A stretch of 64,000 bases of DNA from Pseudanabaena sp. lw0831. Lineage in GTDB: Bacteria > Cyanobacteriota > Cyanobacteriia > Pseudanabaenales > Pseudanabaenaceae. Below, piece after piece: positions 16,458 to 26,636 of the stretch (position 1 is its first letter; each line of letters starts with the position of its first letter). Below the pieces are notes generated by a model that worked only from the letters and a program-made list of their open reading frames with translations, ran no database searches and was not told where the DNA came from. A program made the position numbers and the translations under genes. Where the stretch lies: positions 1 through 64,000 of the forward strand of contig NZ_BBJB01000057.1 in assembly GCF_016584665.1 (NCBI RefSeq), in the 5' to 3' direction.

Positions 16458-18056
16458 TTAGCCAGCAGTCAATGGACGGTAAGTTCTGTAATTGATATCG
16501 GGAAATATATTGTCAATATATTCAATTTTTTCTAGCCAGCCAGCATCGATTGTGCCAGCTTCAATATCATCAAATAGTTTTTCCAACCGCATTAAGTGCG
16601 ATCGCGTCCTTCTAATTGCATAGGGAACCATCGTGCCAGTTCGCATAATAAAAGCCCAATCAGATGACTGTGCTAAAAGCAACTCACGCGCAGCTTGATT
16701 TAATGCCCGCCATTCTAACTCGTCAACAGGCTCACGATAGGACAAATGAATCATCCTCTCCGCACCTTTATGCAGATGTTGATAAACCCAAGCATTCGTC
16801 TCATTGAGCCAGTATTCATGGAATCCCTTATAGCCCCAACTAGATTGAGCAGGACGAGATACTTGTTGGGTTGGATTGCCACGTAGATAGTCTGCAAGAT
16901 GCGTCATCTCAAAAGTGGTTTGATCGTAATGAGACTTACGAATCAGAAAATCAATAAACCAAGGCCCCTCATACCACCAATGCCCAAACAATTCTGCATC
17001 ATAAGGAGATACCACAAGTGGCGGGCGCCCCATCATGTCATGAAGATAGCCGATCTGACTTTCACGATTTTGCATGAAATTAGTCGCATGTTCAGCTGCT
17101 TTCTCCTTTGCCCAATATGGATCATAAAGCTGCTTTGCATCTAGCCCAAAATCACTTCCTGTAATGCGGTGATACTTGACACCTGTATTTTTGCGCTGAC
17201 CGTTAGGCATGATAAACGGCTTGATATATTCATACTCTGCCTCCCATCCTAAGTCTTTATAAAATTCTCGATAAACAGCATTCCCAGGGTAGCCAACTTT
17301 TGATGACCATACCTGCTGTGATGACTCATGATCGCGGGCAAATGCAGCCACGCCTGTCTCTGTAAAAATAGGTGCATATGTCCCAAAGCGAGGTCGGGGC
17401 TGACCATACAAAAGCCCATGCCCATCAGTCAGAAAATAGCGCAATCCTACATCCGCCAATAATCTCTCTAGACCATCGTAATACGCACATTCTGGCAACC
17501 AAATTCCATTGGGCGCTCGTCCAAACTCTTGGGTGTAATGTTCTACGGCGACTTCTAATTGTGCCCAGACGGCCTCTGGATACATTTTCATCAGTGGCAA
17601 ATAGCCATGCGTCGCGCCACAAGTGATGATCTCAAGGTTATTTGTATCCTGAAACTGTTTGAATGCAGTTATAAGATCGCCACCATATTTTTCCCAAGTT
17701 TCGCGAGTTTCGGCAAATTCTTTAACGTAATACTCAGCAAGATACTTGACATGACCATTATGTTCATTGCGAATTACTTCAAGTTCAACTAATTGCTGTA
17801 GCATCGCTAGATGCTTGTCATAACGTTCTTGCAGAAGTGGATCGCGAAGCATTGATACAAGTGGCGGTGTCATGCTCATGGTCATTTTGAAATCAATGCC
17901 ATCTCGCCTAAGTCCCTCGTAGACTTTGATGAGGGGAATATAAGTCTCGGTGATCGCCTCATATAGCCATTCTTCTTCAAGTACGTAGTCGCTTTCGGGA
18001 TGGCGGACGTAAGGCAGGTGAGCGTGTAAGACCAGCGCGAGATATCCAATGCTCAT
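16458..18056 (-). CDS. GH57 1,4-alpha-glucan branching enzyme
   Basis: The 532-residue protein opens with GYLALVLHAHLPYVRHPESD, as GH57 branching enzymes do. The nucleophile motif is GIWLPECAYYDGLERLL near residue 190, and the second catalytic region is VVSPYDAELFGHWWYEGPWF with the acid/base Asp near residue 355. The C-terminal domain of unknown function (DUF1957 type) includes SSDWAFIMRTGTMVPYAIRR. The enzyme introduces alpha-1,6 branches into glycogen. Cyanobacteria often have this in addition to GH13 GlgB. It is monocistronic, with a long AT-rich upstream region. Confidence 0.92.
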   Translation of the reverse strand: MSIGYLALVLHAHLPYVRHPESDYVLEEEWLYEAITETYIPLIKVYEGLRRDGIDFKMTMSMTPPLVSMLRDPLLQERYDKHLAMLQQLVELEVIRNEHNGHVKYLAEYYVKEFAETRETWEKYGGDLITAFKQFQDTNNLEIITCGATHGYLPLMKMYPEAVWAQLEVAVEHYTQEFGRAPNGIWLPECAYYDGLERLLADVGLRYFLTDGHGLLYGQPRPRFGTYAPIFTETGVAAFARDHESSQQVWSSKVGYPGNAVYREFYKDLGWEAEYEYIKPFIMPNGQRKNTGVKYHRITGSDFGLDAKQLYDPYWAKEKAAEHATNFMQNRESQIGYLHDMMGRPPLVVSPYDAELFGHWWYEGPWFIDFLIRKSHYDQTTFEMTHLADYLRGNPTQQVSRPAQSSWGYKGFHEYWLNETNAWVYQHLHKGAERMIHLSYREPVDELEWRALNQAARELLLAQSSDWAFIMRTGTMVPYAIRRTRSHLMRLEKLFDDIEAGTIDAGWLEKIEYIDNIFPDINYRTYRPLTAG

Positions 18057-18386
18057 AGATCTTCTTTTCCTAAAAAGTCTTTAAATTAGCCGATAGTGCT
18101 AAAAATGGCAGAATTTCGATATCCCGACAGACAACGCTATATGTTGCCTATTTTGATATTGAGATCTACTCATTAGTTTGACAACTGGTTTCAAGCAAAT
18201 AAAGTACGTTAAAGCTGGTCTACCCTAATTTTAAAGATGGGTAGGGTCTCTGTACATTATGTGATGCTGATGAAAGCTGTTATCTACAAATGTGATTTCA
18301 TTTTTTAAGGCATTTTTAAAGTAATTTTAAGCTATTCCTGTACCTAATGTGATTATGTATACATCTTGACAGCAATTCTAATTATG
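18057..18386. other. AT-rich intergenic region upstream of GH57 gene
   Basis: I see no gene or structured RNA here. It holds the likely promoter and leader of the minus-strand branching enzyme gene, with TTTTCC-type sequence close to the start. Confidence 0.5.
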
Positions 18387-18475
18387 AAAACTATATTGGG
18401 GCTTTCAGCGCCGCAGGCGCTGAAAGCCCCAATATAGTTTTTGAAGCAAGTCCGCCGCCGGCGGACTTGTTTCAA
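18387..18475. repeat. Two abutting hairpins
   Basis: The first (18387-18412 with 18416-18441) is a perfect 26-bp stem with GGGGCTTTCAGCGCC core and GCA loop. The second (18441-18456 with 18460-18475) is a 16-bp stem, AAGTCCGCC with loop GCC, having one G-T pair. They share base 18441. Confidence 0.85.
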
Positions 18476-19188
18476 AATCAATTTTTATAATGAGCATTGA
18501 TGACATATTTGGCGATTGATCGCTATACATGAAAATTAAGTAAGGAGATCGCTATGGAATCTAGATGAGCCTATCTCATCTAAAAACTCTAACCAAAAGA
18601 TAAAAAAATCCTGTAAATCACCAACTTGAGATTTATTTTGTAAATTTTTTCCAGCAAATTGTTAAAAAATGATTACATAATGAGACAAAGCAATTTCAAT
18701 CGTTAAATGCAGTAAATAAGAGCAAAGTGGAGATATTAAGAGCTAACCACTATGAAAAACTATAATAGCTGCTATTGCTATCTGTGGAGATGAGAGATAC
18801 CTTAGGAACTCGAATTAAGCAAAATCATTTTGTAGACTCAAAAAAGAGATCGATTCGGAAATAAGGTTTTCAACAAAAACTATCTTTAGGTATAGTTAAG
18901 TACAAATTGATTTTTTAAAGATTTTGCAAGATTATTTTACCAAACTGATGGTTGACAAAACTATTCTTTATATGCATCAAGGAGGAAGAATTACTTCAAT
19001 GCATACAATCTATTTTTTTACTGTTCACCATGAACTTGTTTTAAGGAAAAAAGCAAGGTAACTTATTAATTGTAATTGCTCCTTGAGTTGGGTTAATAGT
19101 TTGGCAATTTAAAGCTTAATTATTTAACTCGCTTTATTCTCACACTTGGTTTAATAGGAGCAAAGCTAGTTAAGAGGAGGCAGTTTTT
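18476..19188. other. Long AT-rich leader before the LysM/M23 gene
   Basis: This stretch of about 710 bp has no convincing gene. A 20-codon frame at 18999-19061 follows a GGAGG with too wide a gap (12 bases) to be convincing. Close to the LysM gene, GAGGAGG at 19174-19180 sits 8 bp before the TTG start and is a strong ribosome binding site. I looked for the c-di-AMP (ydaO) riboswitch often linked to LysM/peptidase genes and did not see its conserved blocks. Confidence 0.5.
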
Positions 19189-21705
19189 TTGAAAAAGATA
19201 TCTTCCAAAGACGAGGATCTAACAACTAATGTTTCCCTGACATTGGGTGCAAAGATGTCCTCTTTGAAGGTTCGTCGTTCGCTTGCAGTTTTAGGATTTG
19301 CTCTATCCGCTGGGACTGTGGGGGTGTTGGTCAACCAACAAACAGCGAATAATAATCTCAAAGCTTCGCCTGTTGCTGAGTCATCTCGCACCTTGACTGA
19401 TGTGATGGCACAAAATCAGGATCGCAAATATGAAATGGCAAGAACCGCGATCGCCTCAGGTTCATGGGATAACTCCCAAGGCGTAATTGTCCATGAGGTT
19501 CGTGAAGATGAGACCTTATGGAAATTAACTCAAGTTTATCAAGTTGACGCGGCAGCGATCGCTGCTTCAAATAACATAAGTGCAAATACTGAGTTGCAGC
19601 CAGGGACAAAGCTGGTAATCCCTCCCGTGAACGGTTTGGTTCACAAGGTTAAATCGGGAGACACTTTAGAAGCTATCTCCAGTTATTACAACGTTCCTAA
19701 AAGCGAAATTATTAAGTATACGTCTTTAAGTTCTGGCGACTTTTTGGCTATCGACCAGTCTCTAGTAATTCCAGGAAATGTCTCGACTTTAATGCAAGTT
19801 AAAGAAGGTCATGTCAAGAGACAGTTAGTGGCGGAAAAAGAGCGCTTAATGCAGCGTTTGCAGGAATTAGAAGGCAAAAAAGCTTTAGCGACCCTAGCTA
19901 GCCACAGTTCTAAGTCAACTGTGGCTGAGAACGAGATCGCGAAGCAGCCAAAGTATACTTCCTACCGAGTTCAGAATGGCGACACAATTGAGACAGTTGC
20001 TCGTCGCTACGGGATTACGCAAAAGTCAATCATTGTGGCTAATAAGCTAGAGAACCCTCAATGGTTAGAGCTTAATCAAGAGTTAAAGCTTCCTCAAGAG
20101 CGCAACCTACCTTCGACCCAAACAGTCGCATCTGTAAATGAAAAGCCAATCAAGCAGGTTCCATCACCCGTAGCATCCTTGTCTGAGACTACTAGATTAG
20201 AGCCTACTAGAGTTGAAGCTGTTAGGGTTACTGCGGCAACACCGATGGTTTTGCCCAAAGATGCAGTAAAAATTGCAGCAGTTAATCGCATTTCTCCTTG
20301 GGACGGTTTAATGCAGCTAACTGGAACAGAGGCTTCTACTAATCTGCCAATTGCTCCTGCTCAAGAGCAATCAGCTAGTTTACAAACTAAAGTAACGGCT
20401 ATGCAACCAAGCTTACCTGTCGCTGGTGAGCCAGCAATTAAGGTTGCAGTTGCGCTTTTCCCGTTTGCGCCCAATCAGCTATTGGGAGAATTAGGCGGGC
20501 TTAATAACAATAAGAATCCTGCGATGTCTTCAACGGCGCTTAATTTGCCAGCCAGATCGATCGCAACACCATCGATCCCCGCATCAAGTGCAGCCGAACA
20601 GTTCAGTAACAATCGCTCAATTCCCATTGAAGCAAACTCTTCTCAGCCAGTAGCTGAACCGAAGATTCAGTTCTCACCTAGAATTGCGGCGGCGTTATCA
20701 GTACCACAGATTCCTACAGCCATGCTTAAGGAGCAGAGAGTCAGTGTGGTTAATACTCCTGTGGAAACATTAAATCAACCAGCAGCCGAGCCAGTTACAA
20801 AGCCTGCACCAGTAGCTGCAATCTCGACTCCGGCTATTCCTGTAAATCGAGCAATCGAGCAAAGCAGTAACTCTAACTCCGATCCTGTATCTGTTATACC
20901 TCAACCTGCTTCTGAGCCAAACGTTCAGATCCCTGCAAGGCTAGCAGCTAACCTCTCACCAAAAGTGCCTGCGTCAGTTTCTGTCGAGCAACAGACTGGG
21001 ATCATTGCTCAGCCCAATCAAGTTGCTCTATTACCAGAGCCTGAAGCAAGGATGACTTCTCTGGAAGTAAAGCGTCTGGAATCAGAAGTTGATCAACTTA
21101 ATGCGAAAGTCCGCGATGCTGAAATTAAGGAAGCATCTCGTAAAGCTGAAGCAGCTAGGATTGCAGCGGCAAATTTAAATGCCTCGCCTAATCCCGATCG
21201 CAATTTCGATGGTAATCGTAGCGCGATCGCAAATCCAGGTGATCGTTCAGGAATTTCTCCACAGTTGCCACAACTGACAGCTAGTGCTTACTTGCCTGAT
21301 GTCCAAGACTATGGACTATCGACTGGGTTTGTCTGGCCCGCAGATGGTGTATTTACCTCTGGATATGGTTGGCGTTGGGGCAGAATTCATGCAGGTATCG
21401 ACATTGCCGCACCTGTTGGTACTCCAATTTTGGCAGCAGCATCAGGCGTAATTGAGTATGCCACTTGGAATGATGGTGGCTATGGCAATATGATCGATAT
21501 TCGTCACGCTGATGGCACGATCACCAGATATGCCCACATGAATGAGCTCTATGTCAAAGAAGGTCAAACCGTTAGCCAAGGTCAAACCATTGGCGCAATG
21601 GGAAGCACTGGTTTTAGTACTGGCCCTCACCTTCACTTTGAAATACGTCCGAACGGTGGCAGTGCGATCGACCCAATGGCATTCTTAGCTAGTGCCAAAA
21701 GATAA
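19189..21705 (+). CDS. LysM and M23 (LytM) peptidase envelope protein
   Basis: The 838-residue protein starts at TTG 19189 behind GAGGAGG. A membrane or signal helix (SLAVLGFALSAGTVGVLV) lies near residue 32. Three LysM domains follow at about 105-150 (VHEVREDETLWKLTQVYQVD), 153-200 (VHKVKSGDTLEAISSYYNVP) and 257-305 (SYRVQNGDTIETVARRYGIT). A long Pro/Ala/Ser-rich linker leads to an M23 domain at about 705-835 (FTSGYGWRWGRIHAGIDIAA, then GNMIDIRHADGTITRYAHM and TGPHLHFEIRPNG). H in HAGID, D in GIDIA and HxH in HLHFE form the zinc site, so it looks catalytically intact. Likely role: peptidoglycan remodelling at division or during growth. Confidence 0.92.
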   Translation: MKKISSKDEDLTTNVSLTLGAKMSSLKVRRSLAVLGFALSAGTVGVLVNQQTANNNLKASPVAESSRTLTDVMAQNQDRKYEMARTAIASGSWDNSQGVIVHEVREDETLWKLTQVYQVDAAAIAASNNISANTELQPGTKLVIPPVNGLVHKVKSGDTLEAISSYYNVPKSEIIKYTSLSSGDFLAIDQSLVIPGNVSTLMQVKEGHVKRQLVAEKERLMQRLQELEGKKALATLASHSSKSTVAENEIAKQPKYTSYRVQNGDTIETVARRYGITQKSIIVANKLENPQWLELNQELKLPQERNLPSTQTVASVNEKPIKQVPSPVASLSETTRLEPTRVEAVRVTAATPMVLPKDAVKIAAVNRISPWDGLMQLTGTEASTNLPIAPAQEQSASLQTKVTAMQPSLPVAGEPAIKVAVALFPFAPNQLLGELGGLNNNKNPAMSSTALNLPARSIATPSIPASSAAEQFSNNRSIPIEANSSQPVAEPKIQFSPRIAAALSVPQIPTAMLKEQRVSVVNTPVETLNQPAAEPVTKPAPVAAISTPAIPVNRAIEQSSNSNSDPVSVIPQPASEPNVQIPARLAANLSPKVPASVSVEQQTGIIAQPNQVALLPEPEARMTSLEVKRLESEVDQLNAKVRDAEIKEASRKAEAARIAAANLNASPNPDRNFDGNRSAIANPGDRSGISPQLPQLTASAYLPDVQDYGLSTGFVWPADGVFTSGYGWRWGRIHAGIDIAAPVGTPILAAASGVIEYATWNDGGYGNMIDIRHADGTITRYAHMNELYVKEGQTVSQGQTIGAMGSTGFSTGPHLHFEIRPNGGSAIDPMAFLASAKR

Positions 21706-21725
21706 AGTTTGATCGTAAATTCGAG

Positions 21726-21780
21726 TAAAAAGCAAAATAGAGTTGCGGGGCAAAGCGCCGCAACTCTATTTTGCTTTTTA
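21726..21780 (+). terminator. GCGGCGC-type hairpin after LysM/M23 gene
   Basis: Arms 21726-21751 and 21755-21780 pair over 26 positions with one G-G mismatch near the apex and an AAA loop; the 3' arm ends in a T-rich run 20 bp past the stop codon. Confidence 0.82.
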
Positions 21781-21894
21781 CAGACTATAGCTATAGAGCA
21801 GTACCAAGAAAATTTAGAGATCACCACAGAGTTTGTATTTTTTCTGCTAAAGTTAGGACAGAAAAAATTCTTCATAAACAAATAGGAAGCGTTG

Positions 21895-22899
21895 ATGGCA
21901 ACGGACTTAGAGGGCTTAACCGCTCAATTGCAATCTCTAGCAGAACTCGCAACAAAATCAGTTGGAGATGTGCAAACTCCTGAAGAATTAGACCAGTTAA
22001 GAGTTGAGTATTTAGGAAAGAAAGGTACTCTTTCTCAGATACTTGGCGCGATGGGTAAATTATCAGCTGAAGAACGTCCTCAAGTTGGCGCGATCGCCAA
22101 TCAGGTTAAGCAAACATTACAAACTCAGCTAGAAGAACGCAAAACCACAATCCAACAATTATTAATTGCCAAGCGTCTGGAATCAGAAACCCTTGACGTA
22201 ACAATGCCAGGAATACTACATTCCTATCAAGGTAGACAACACCCAATCCAAAGCACAATTGACCGTATGTTGGACATTTTGGTTGGTTTGGGCTTTACAG
22301 TTGCTCAAGGACCAGAAATTGAGACCGATTATTATAACTTTGAAGCCCTAAATACTCCTGCCGACCATCCAGCTCGTGACATGGCAGATACTCTATATTT
22401 GAGTGATGGTAAATTACTGCGATCGCAAACTTCCTCAGTACAAATTCACTATATGGAAGAGAATGAACCTCCCTTAAGAATTGCTTGCCCTGGACGTGTC
22501 TATCGCAAAGATGAAATTGATGCTACTCACTCACCAATTTTTCATCAAATCGAGCTTTTAGCTGTCGAAGAAGGGCTAACATTTGGAGATCTTAAAGGGA
22601 CTGTCAAAACCTTTGTTGAAGAACTTTTAGGCGACTGCCCAATTCGCTTTCGACCTAGTTATTTTCCGTTTACCGAACCATCTGCCGAGGTCGATGTGAT
22701 GTGGAATGGACGATGGCTGGAGCTCGGCGGCTGCGGTATGGTTGATCCCAACGTTTTCAAGGCTGTGGGCTACGATCCTGAGCTAGTCACTGGCTTTGCT
22801 TGGGGATTTGGCGTAGATCGTGTTGCTATGGTTTTGCATAAAATAGATGATATCCGCCGTCTATTCACAAGTGATTCACGCTTCCTGCGCCAGTTCTAA
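21895..22899 (+). CDS. pheS: Phenylalanine--tRNA ligase alpha subunit
   Basis: The start is ATG 21895, with AGGAAG about 7 bp upstream; a TTG one codon earlier is less likely. The 334-residue protein has the N-terminal coiled coil ([20 protein letters not shown]) and the class II catalytic core: motif 2 region [26 protein letters not shown], then [20 protein letters not shown] and motif 3 [14 protein letters not shown]. It charges tRNA-Phe as an alpha2-beta2 enzyme; pheT is not in the window, which is normal for cyanobacteria where the two genes are separate. Confidence 0.97.
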   Translation: MATDLEGLTAQLQSLAELATKSVGDVQTPEELDQLRVEYLGKKGTLSQILGAMGKLSAEERPQVGAIANQVKQTLQTQLEERKTTIQQLLIAKRLESETLDVTMPGILHSYQGRQHPIQSTIDRMLDILVGLGFTVAQGPEIETDYYNFEALNTPADHPARDMADTLYLSDGKLLRSQTSSVQIHYMEENEPPLRIACPGRVYRKDEIDATHSPIFHQIELLAVEEGLTFGDLKGTVKTFVEELLGDCPIRFRPSYFPFTEPSAEVDVMWNGRWLELGGCGMVDPNVFKAVGYDPELVTGFAWGFGVDRVAMVLHKIDDIRRLFTSDSRFLRQF

Positions 22900-22952
22900 G
22901 AGTCTGTTAAATAAGATCTATGATTAATTGTTTATTTTTTAAGTAAGATCAT

Positions 22953-24800
22953 ATGCAGAAATTCTTAGCGTCTTTACGAAGCCTAATTAAAGTTACTTCT
23001 TTTTGGAAAGAAAATTATGTTTTTCTAAGAGAATTTAAGTATTTTTGGGGTGTAGCAGTCCTTGCAATTATATTTTCATTTTTAGGTGCAATTTTTGAAG
23101 GCGCAGCATTAGCTGTGATCAATGCTTTTCTCCAAGTTTTAACTAGCCCTGATAAACCACCCGTCAAATTGGTGTTTGAGTGGCTGAATCTATGGGTGTT
23201 TGGTGCACAATCTAACACAAGCGATCGCCTGCTTCGCCTTGGGCTATTAGTGATATGTTTAGCTTGGCTGCGATCGCTTTTCGCCTATTTAGGCCCAGTT
23301 TATGCCCAATTAACTGACGCATCCTTTGCTGACCGAATGAGGAAGTCCATGTTTGAGCAATTAATCAGCTTAAATCTCGGTTACTATTCTCAGACGAGAT
23401 CGGGCGATTTAATAAACATCCTCAATAGTGAGATTGCCACTATTCAGAGAGGTTTTGGTGCTGCCTCTGCCTTTGCAATTAGAGTTTCAACGCTGCTTGT
23501 TTATATTGTGGCAATGTTTTTGATATCTTGGCAACTATCGATTATATCTCTAGCGCTTTTTGGAATGCTCTCCGTAATCATATCCAGTTTCGTGGCTCGC
23601 GTAAGGGAAGCGAGTTTTCCAGTATCACAGGCTGGTGCAGATTTTACGTCTACAGGCATTGAATTGATTAGCGCCATGCGAACAATCAAGACATCCTCTA
23701 CACAGAATTTTGAGAGGACTCGCTTTTATAAGGTTTCTGAACAAGTCAAACAGGCATTATATCGACTAAATAAATCTGGCAATATGATTCGTCCTCTATC
23801 CGAGGCAATTTCTACAACGATTTTAATCTCTGTGATTGTTACTGCTTTTAACATTTTTGTGGTGAGTGGTCAGTTGCAAACTGCTTCTCTACTTACTTTT
23901 ATGTTTGTTCTATTTAGAATGATGCCTCTAGTTGAGCAAGTAAATGGATTAAGAGTTGAACTAGGCAGTTATGGAGGGTCGATTGCTAAGATCAAAGGGA
24001 TTTTAGCAACGGAAGATAAGATTTATCTAAAGGATGGGGAATTAGAGTTTACAGCTCTAAAGAATTCGATTGATTTCTTTTCTGTTGACTTTAGTTATAA
24101 TGCCTTAGACAATCCTGTATTACATGATATTAATTTGTCAATTAAGCGGGGGCAAACAACCGCTTTGGTGGGTACTTCTGGGGCGGGGAAGACGACCTTA
24201 GCTGATCTAATTCCGAGGTTGTATGATCCGACAAATGGAATGATTTTTATCGATGGAATTGATTTAAAGGATCTAAAAATTAGTTCACTGCGCAACCGAA
24301 TGGCTATAGTTAGTCAAAGTACATTTATTTTCAATGCTTCAGTGCGATATAACATTGCCTATGGAGTTGATGACATTGACGAAGATCTTGTGGTAAAGGT
24401 GGCGGAGCAAGCCAATGCTCTTGACTTTATTTTAGATATGCCACAAGGCTTTGATACTGTACTAGGCGATCGCGGTGTACGATTGTCAGGTGGTCAATGT
24501 CAAAGAATTGCGATCGCCCGTGCTTTACTCCGCAAACCAGATATTTTGATCTTAGATGAAGCGACAAGTGCGCTGGATTCTGTAACGGAACGTTTGATTC
24601 AAGAATCACTTGATCGTCTATCCAAGGGATGTACTGTAATTGCGATCGCCCATCGTCTTTCGACTATAGTTCGAGCGGATAAAGTGGTTGTGATTGAGAA
24701 AGGTAGAATAGTTGAGCAAGGAAAATATCAAGAACTAATTGAAAGGAAAGGAGCACTATGGAAATACCATCAGATGCAAAATTCTTCTGAGCAAGGCTAA
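22953..24800 (+). CDS. MsbA-type ABC exporter (fused membrane and ATPase domains)
   Basis: The 615-residue half-transporter has six membrane helices in residues about 30-330, then an ATPase domain: Walker A GTSGAGKTT near residue 408, signature LSGGQCQRIAIARALL and Walker B ILILDEATSALD, with the H-loop in IAIAHRLSTI. Such proteins export lipids, glycolipids or peptides as homodimers; in heterocyst formers HepA is a relative. The substrate is not deducible. An ABC-2 permease gene follows after 21 bp, so the two probably form an envelope-polysaccharide or glycolipid export operon. Confidence 0.9.
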   Translation: MQKFLASLRSLIKVTSFWKENYVFLREFKYFWGVAVLAIIFSFLGAIFEGAALAVINAFLQVLTSPDKPPVKLVFEWLNLWVFGAQSNTSDRLLRLGLLVICLAWLRSLFAYLGPVYAQLTDASFADRMRKSMFEQLISLNLGYYSQTRSGDLINILNSEIATIQRGFGAASAFAIRVSTLLVYIVAMFLISWQLSIISLALFGMLSVIISSFVARVREASFPVSQAGADFTSTGIELISAMRTIKTSSTQNFERTRFYKVSEQVKQALYRLNKSGNMIRPLSEAISTTILISVIVTAFNIFVVSGQLQTASLLTFMFVLFRMMPLVEQVNGLRVELGSYGGSIAKIKGILATEDKIYLKDGELEFTALKNSIDFFSVDFSYNALDNPVLHDINLSIKRGQTTALVGTSGAGKTTLADLIPRLYDPTNGMIFIDGIDLKDLKISSLRNRMAIVSQSTFIFNASVRYNIAYGVDDIDEDLVVKVAEQANALDFILDMPQGFDTVLGDRGVRLSGGQCQRIAIARALLRKPDILILDEATSALDSVTERLIQESLDRLSKGCTVIAIAHRLSTIVRADKVVVIEKGRIVEQGKYQELIERKGALWKYHQMQNSSEQG

Positions 24801-24821
24801 TCCCAAGTAAAATTTAAATGT

Positions 24822-25664
24822 ATGAAAGAACAAAATGTTGCTCCTACAAAGGAACTAATAATTGAAGCTGGGAGAACAGAGAAGCAATATTGGGGAGATT
24901 TGTGGCGCTATCGAGAACTATTTTATTTTTTAGCATGGCGCGATATTTTAGTGCGCTACAAGCAAACCGCGATCGGGATTACTTGGGCATTGATTAGACC
25001 ATTTTTGACTATGGTCGTGTTCACTGTAGTTTTTGGACAGTTAGCTAAATTACCTGATCAAGGAGTACCTTATCCAATTCTTGTTTTTGCAGGAATGCTC
25101 CCTTGGCAGTTTTTTTCTAATGCATTGGGTGAATGCAGCAACAGTTTAGTTGGAAATGCAAATTTGATTTCTAAGGTGTACTTTCCTCGATTGATTGTGC
25201 CGACTAGTGCTGTGATCGTGAGTTTTGTGGATTTCTTGATTTCAGGGATGATTCTTTTTGGATTAATGGCATATTATAGCTTTGTCCCTGATTGGCGCAT
25301 TTTGACTTTGCCAATTTTTGTTCTGATAGCCTTTGCGGCTTCGATGGGCGTAGGTTTATGGTTAGCGGCGCTGACTGTACAGTATCGAGACTTTCGGTTT
25401 GTTGTACCTTTTATCATCCAATTTGGGCTGTATATTTCTCCTGTTGGTTTTAGTAGCAGTATTGTTCCAGACCAATGGCGGTTGCTATATTCCATCAACC
25501 CAATAGTAGGTGTGATTGATGGTTTCCGTTGGGCAATTTTAGGGGGTGAATCTAAGCTTTATTTACCGGGCTTTATTCTATCTTTGGCACTTGTTTTGTT
25601 GTTTCTTTGGAGTGGTATTTGGTATTTTCGCAAAATGGAACGAACGTTTGCTGATGTTATCTAA
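24822..25664 (+). CDS. ABC-2 type polysaccharide export permease
   Basis: The 280-residue membrane protein has six predicted helices and the ABC-2/KpsM/Wzm family features: WRYRELFYFLAWRDILVRYK before the first helix, WALIRPFLTMVVFTVVFGQL, and SPVGFSSSIVPDQWRLLYSI, then NPIVGVIDGFRWAI near the end. It would form the channel of an O-antigen, capsule or teichoic-acid type exporter. The dedicated ATPase (Wzt/KpsT) is not in the window, and the MsbA-type protein upstream is not a usual substitute. Confidence 0.9.
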   Translation: MKEQNVAPTKELIIEAGRTEKQYWGDLWRYRELFYFLAWRDILVRYKQTAIGITWALIRPFLTMVVFTVVFGQLAKLPDQGVPYPILVFAGMLPWQFFSNALGECSNSLVGNANLISKVYFPRLIVPTSAVIVSFVDFLISGMILFGLMAYYSFVPDWRILTLPIFVLIAFAASMGVGLWLAALTVQYRDFRFVVPFIIQFGLYISPVGFSSSIVPDQWRLLYSINPIVGVIDGFRWAILGGESKLYLPGFILSLALVLLFLWSGIWYFRKMERTFADVI

Positions 25665-25676
25665 TTGTTAAGAACT

Positions 25677-25731
25677 AAACCTCAAAAAAGCAAAGCGACC
25701 GCTACATGGGCGCTTTGCTTTTTTTGGGTTT
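25677..25731. terminator. Imperfect hairpin after the ABC genes
   Basis: AAACCTCAAAAAAGCAAAGCG pairs imperfectly with CGCTTTGC followed by a run of seven T and GGGTTT. It lies between convergent genes and probably serves both. Confidence 0.75.
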
Positions 25732-25753
25732 AAGCGTTCTTCTGTTGATTTAC

Positions 25754-26533
25754 TTAGTAATCGTATGGGTTTTTTGGTTCAGCGATCGCAGTTATATTAC
25801 TCGCGACGATCACAACTTGGCGCTTACCGTTGGAGGTTTCCACATCGGCTTGACCTTCTATTTGTAACCAGCGATCGGGTGGATAGATAGAACGGCTTTC
25901 GGTAATCTTGACTGGCAAGCTGACAGGATATACATCCGCAGCACAGCAGGTAATCACAAACCGCGTAATCAGAAACATATTGTCTGGCTGATCGGGAGCA
26001 TGGACAACAAAGCCTGTAAGTTTTACCTTCTGCCCCTTATAGGCATCAGGCTCAGGATAGGCGCTGATTGTACGCACCCATTCTACAAGAGTCCGCTCTT
26101 CGGGACGGTTACTAGAGCGAAATGATTTAGGAATAGTTCTGGCATCAGCAATGTTGTCAATTACGCCACGATGAATTGCTTTTTCGCTAGTGAAAGGGCG
26201 AGGATTGATACATAAAGCGACGATCGCTACTATTAAAAGTAAACTACTGCTCAAGGATGGCTTGATCAATGCCACATGTTGCTGAGTATTGGTATAACCT
26301 TGCCGCCGCTTTGCTACGCGCCAAGCCTCTGCTATGCCAACAACAGTTAGTCCTATGCCAGCACTTATGGTTAGGGGAATATAATTGGGATGGACTAAGA
26401 GATATAGCTGTCCAGCAAGCCATAGCTTCAGTAGCGTGATTCCCCAAGCCGCGATCGCACAGGATTCTAGCCAAGGTGAGAACTTTTGCCAGTACTTATT
26501 TATAAGCGACGAATTCGCGGAACGAGATGGCAT
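25754..26533 (-). CDS. TIGR03943/DUF1980 family putative permease subunit
   Basis: The 259-residue protein has helices at about 22-40, 45-65 and 90-108, then a soluble C-terminal part. The block MFLITRFVITCCAADVYPVS with twin cysteines, and VKLTGFVVHAPDQPDNMF, are the TIGR03943 (YcgQ-like) signature. Members are usually encoded next to a DUF318 permease (YcgR/YraQ), thought to act in metal or other transport. That partner is not present here. Confidence 0.82.
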   Translation of the reverse strand: MPSRSANSSLINKYWQKFSPWLESCAIAAWGITLLKLWLAGQLYLLVHPNYIPLTISAGIGLTVVGIAEAWRVAKRRQGYTNTQQHVALIKPSLSSSLLLIVAIVALCINPRPFTSEKAIHRGVIDNIADARTIPKSFRSSNRPEERTLVEWVRTISAYPEPDAYKGQKVKLTGFVVHAPDQPDNMFLITRFVITCCAADVYPVSLPVKITESRSIYPPDRWLQIEGQADVETSNGKRQVVIVASNITAIAEPKNPYDY

Positions 26534-26570
26534 GGAGTAGGACTGCTAAATGGTTACTAGTTTGTATCTT

Positions 26571-26613
26571 ATACCAATTCTCAAAATGGCGTTGCCATTT
26601 TGAGAATTGGTAT
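26571..26613. repeat. Perfect 20-bp-stem hairpin
   Basis: ATACCAATTCTCAAAATGGC pairs exactly with its reverse complement around a GTT loop, between two minus-strand genes. It follows the methyltransferase stop by about 25 bp in transcription direction and could terminate it. Confidence 0.85.
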
Positions 26614-26636
26614 GACAGCACTTTTTGGGATACTGA

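Noticed and set aside
16458-16900. C-terminal part of the branching enzyme as a separate gene
   Set aside because: The frame is continuous and the domain belongs to GH57 branching enzymes, so no split is needed.
18999-19061. 20-codon frame upstream of the LysM/M23 gene
   Set aside because: The GGAGG lies 12 bases before the ATG, which is too far, and the peptide shows no recognisable pattern.
18476-19188. Possible c-di-AMP (ydaO) riboswitch upstream of the LysM/M23 gene
   Set aside because: The G-rich conserved blocks of this riboswitch are absent; the region is plain AT-rich sequence.
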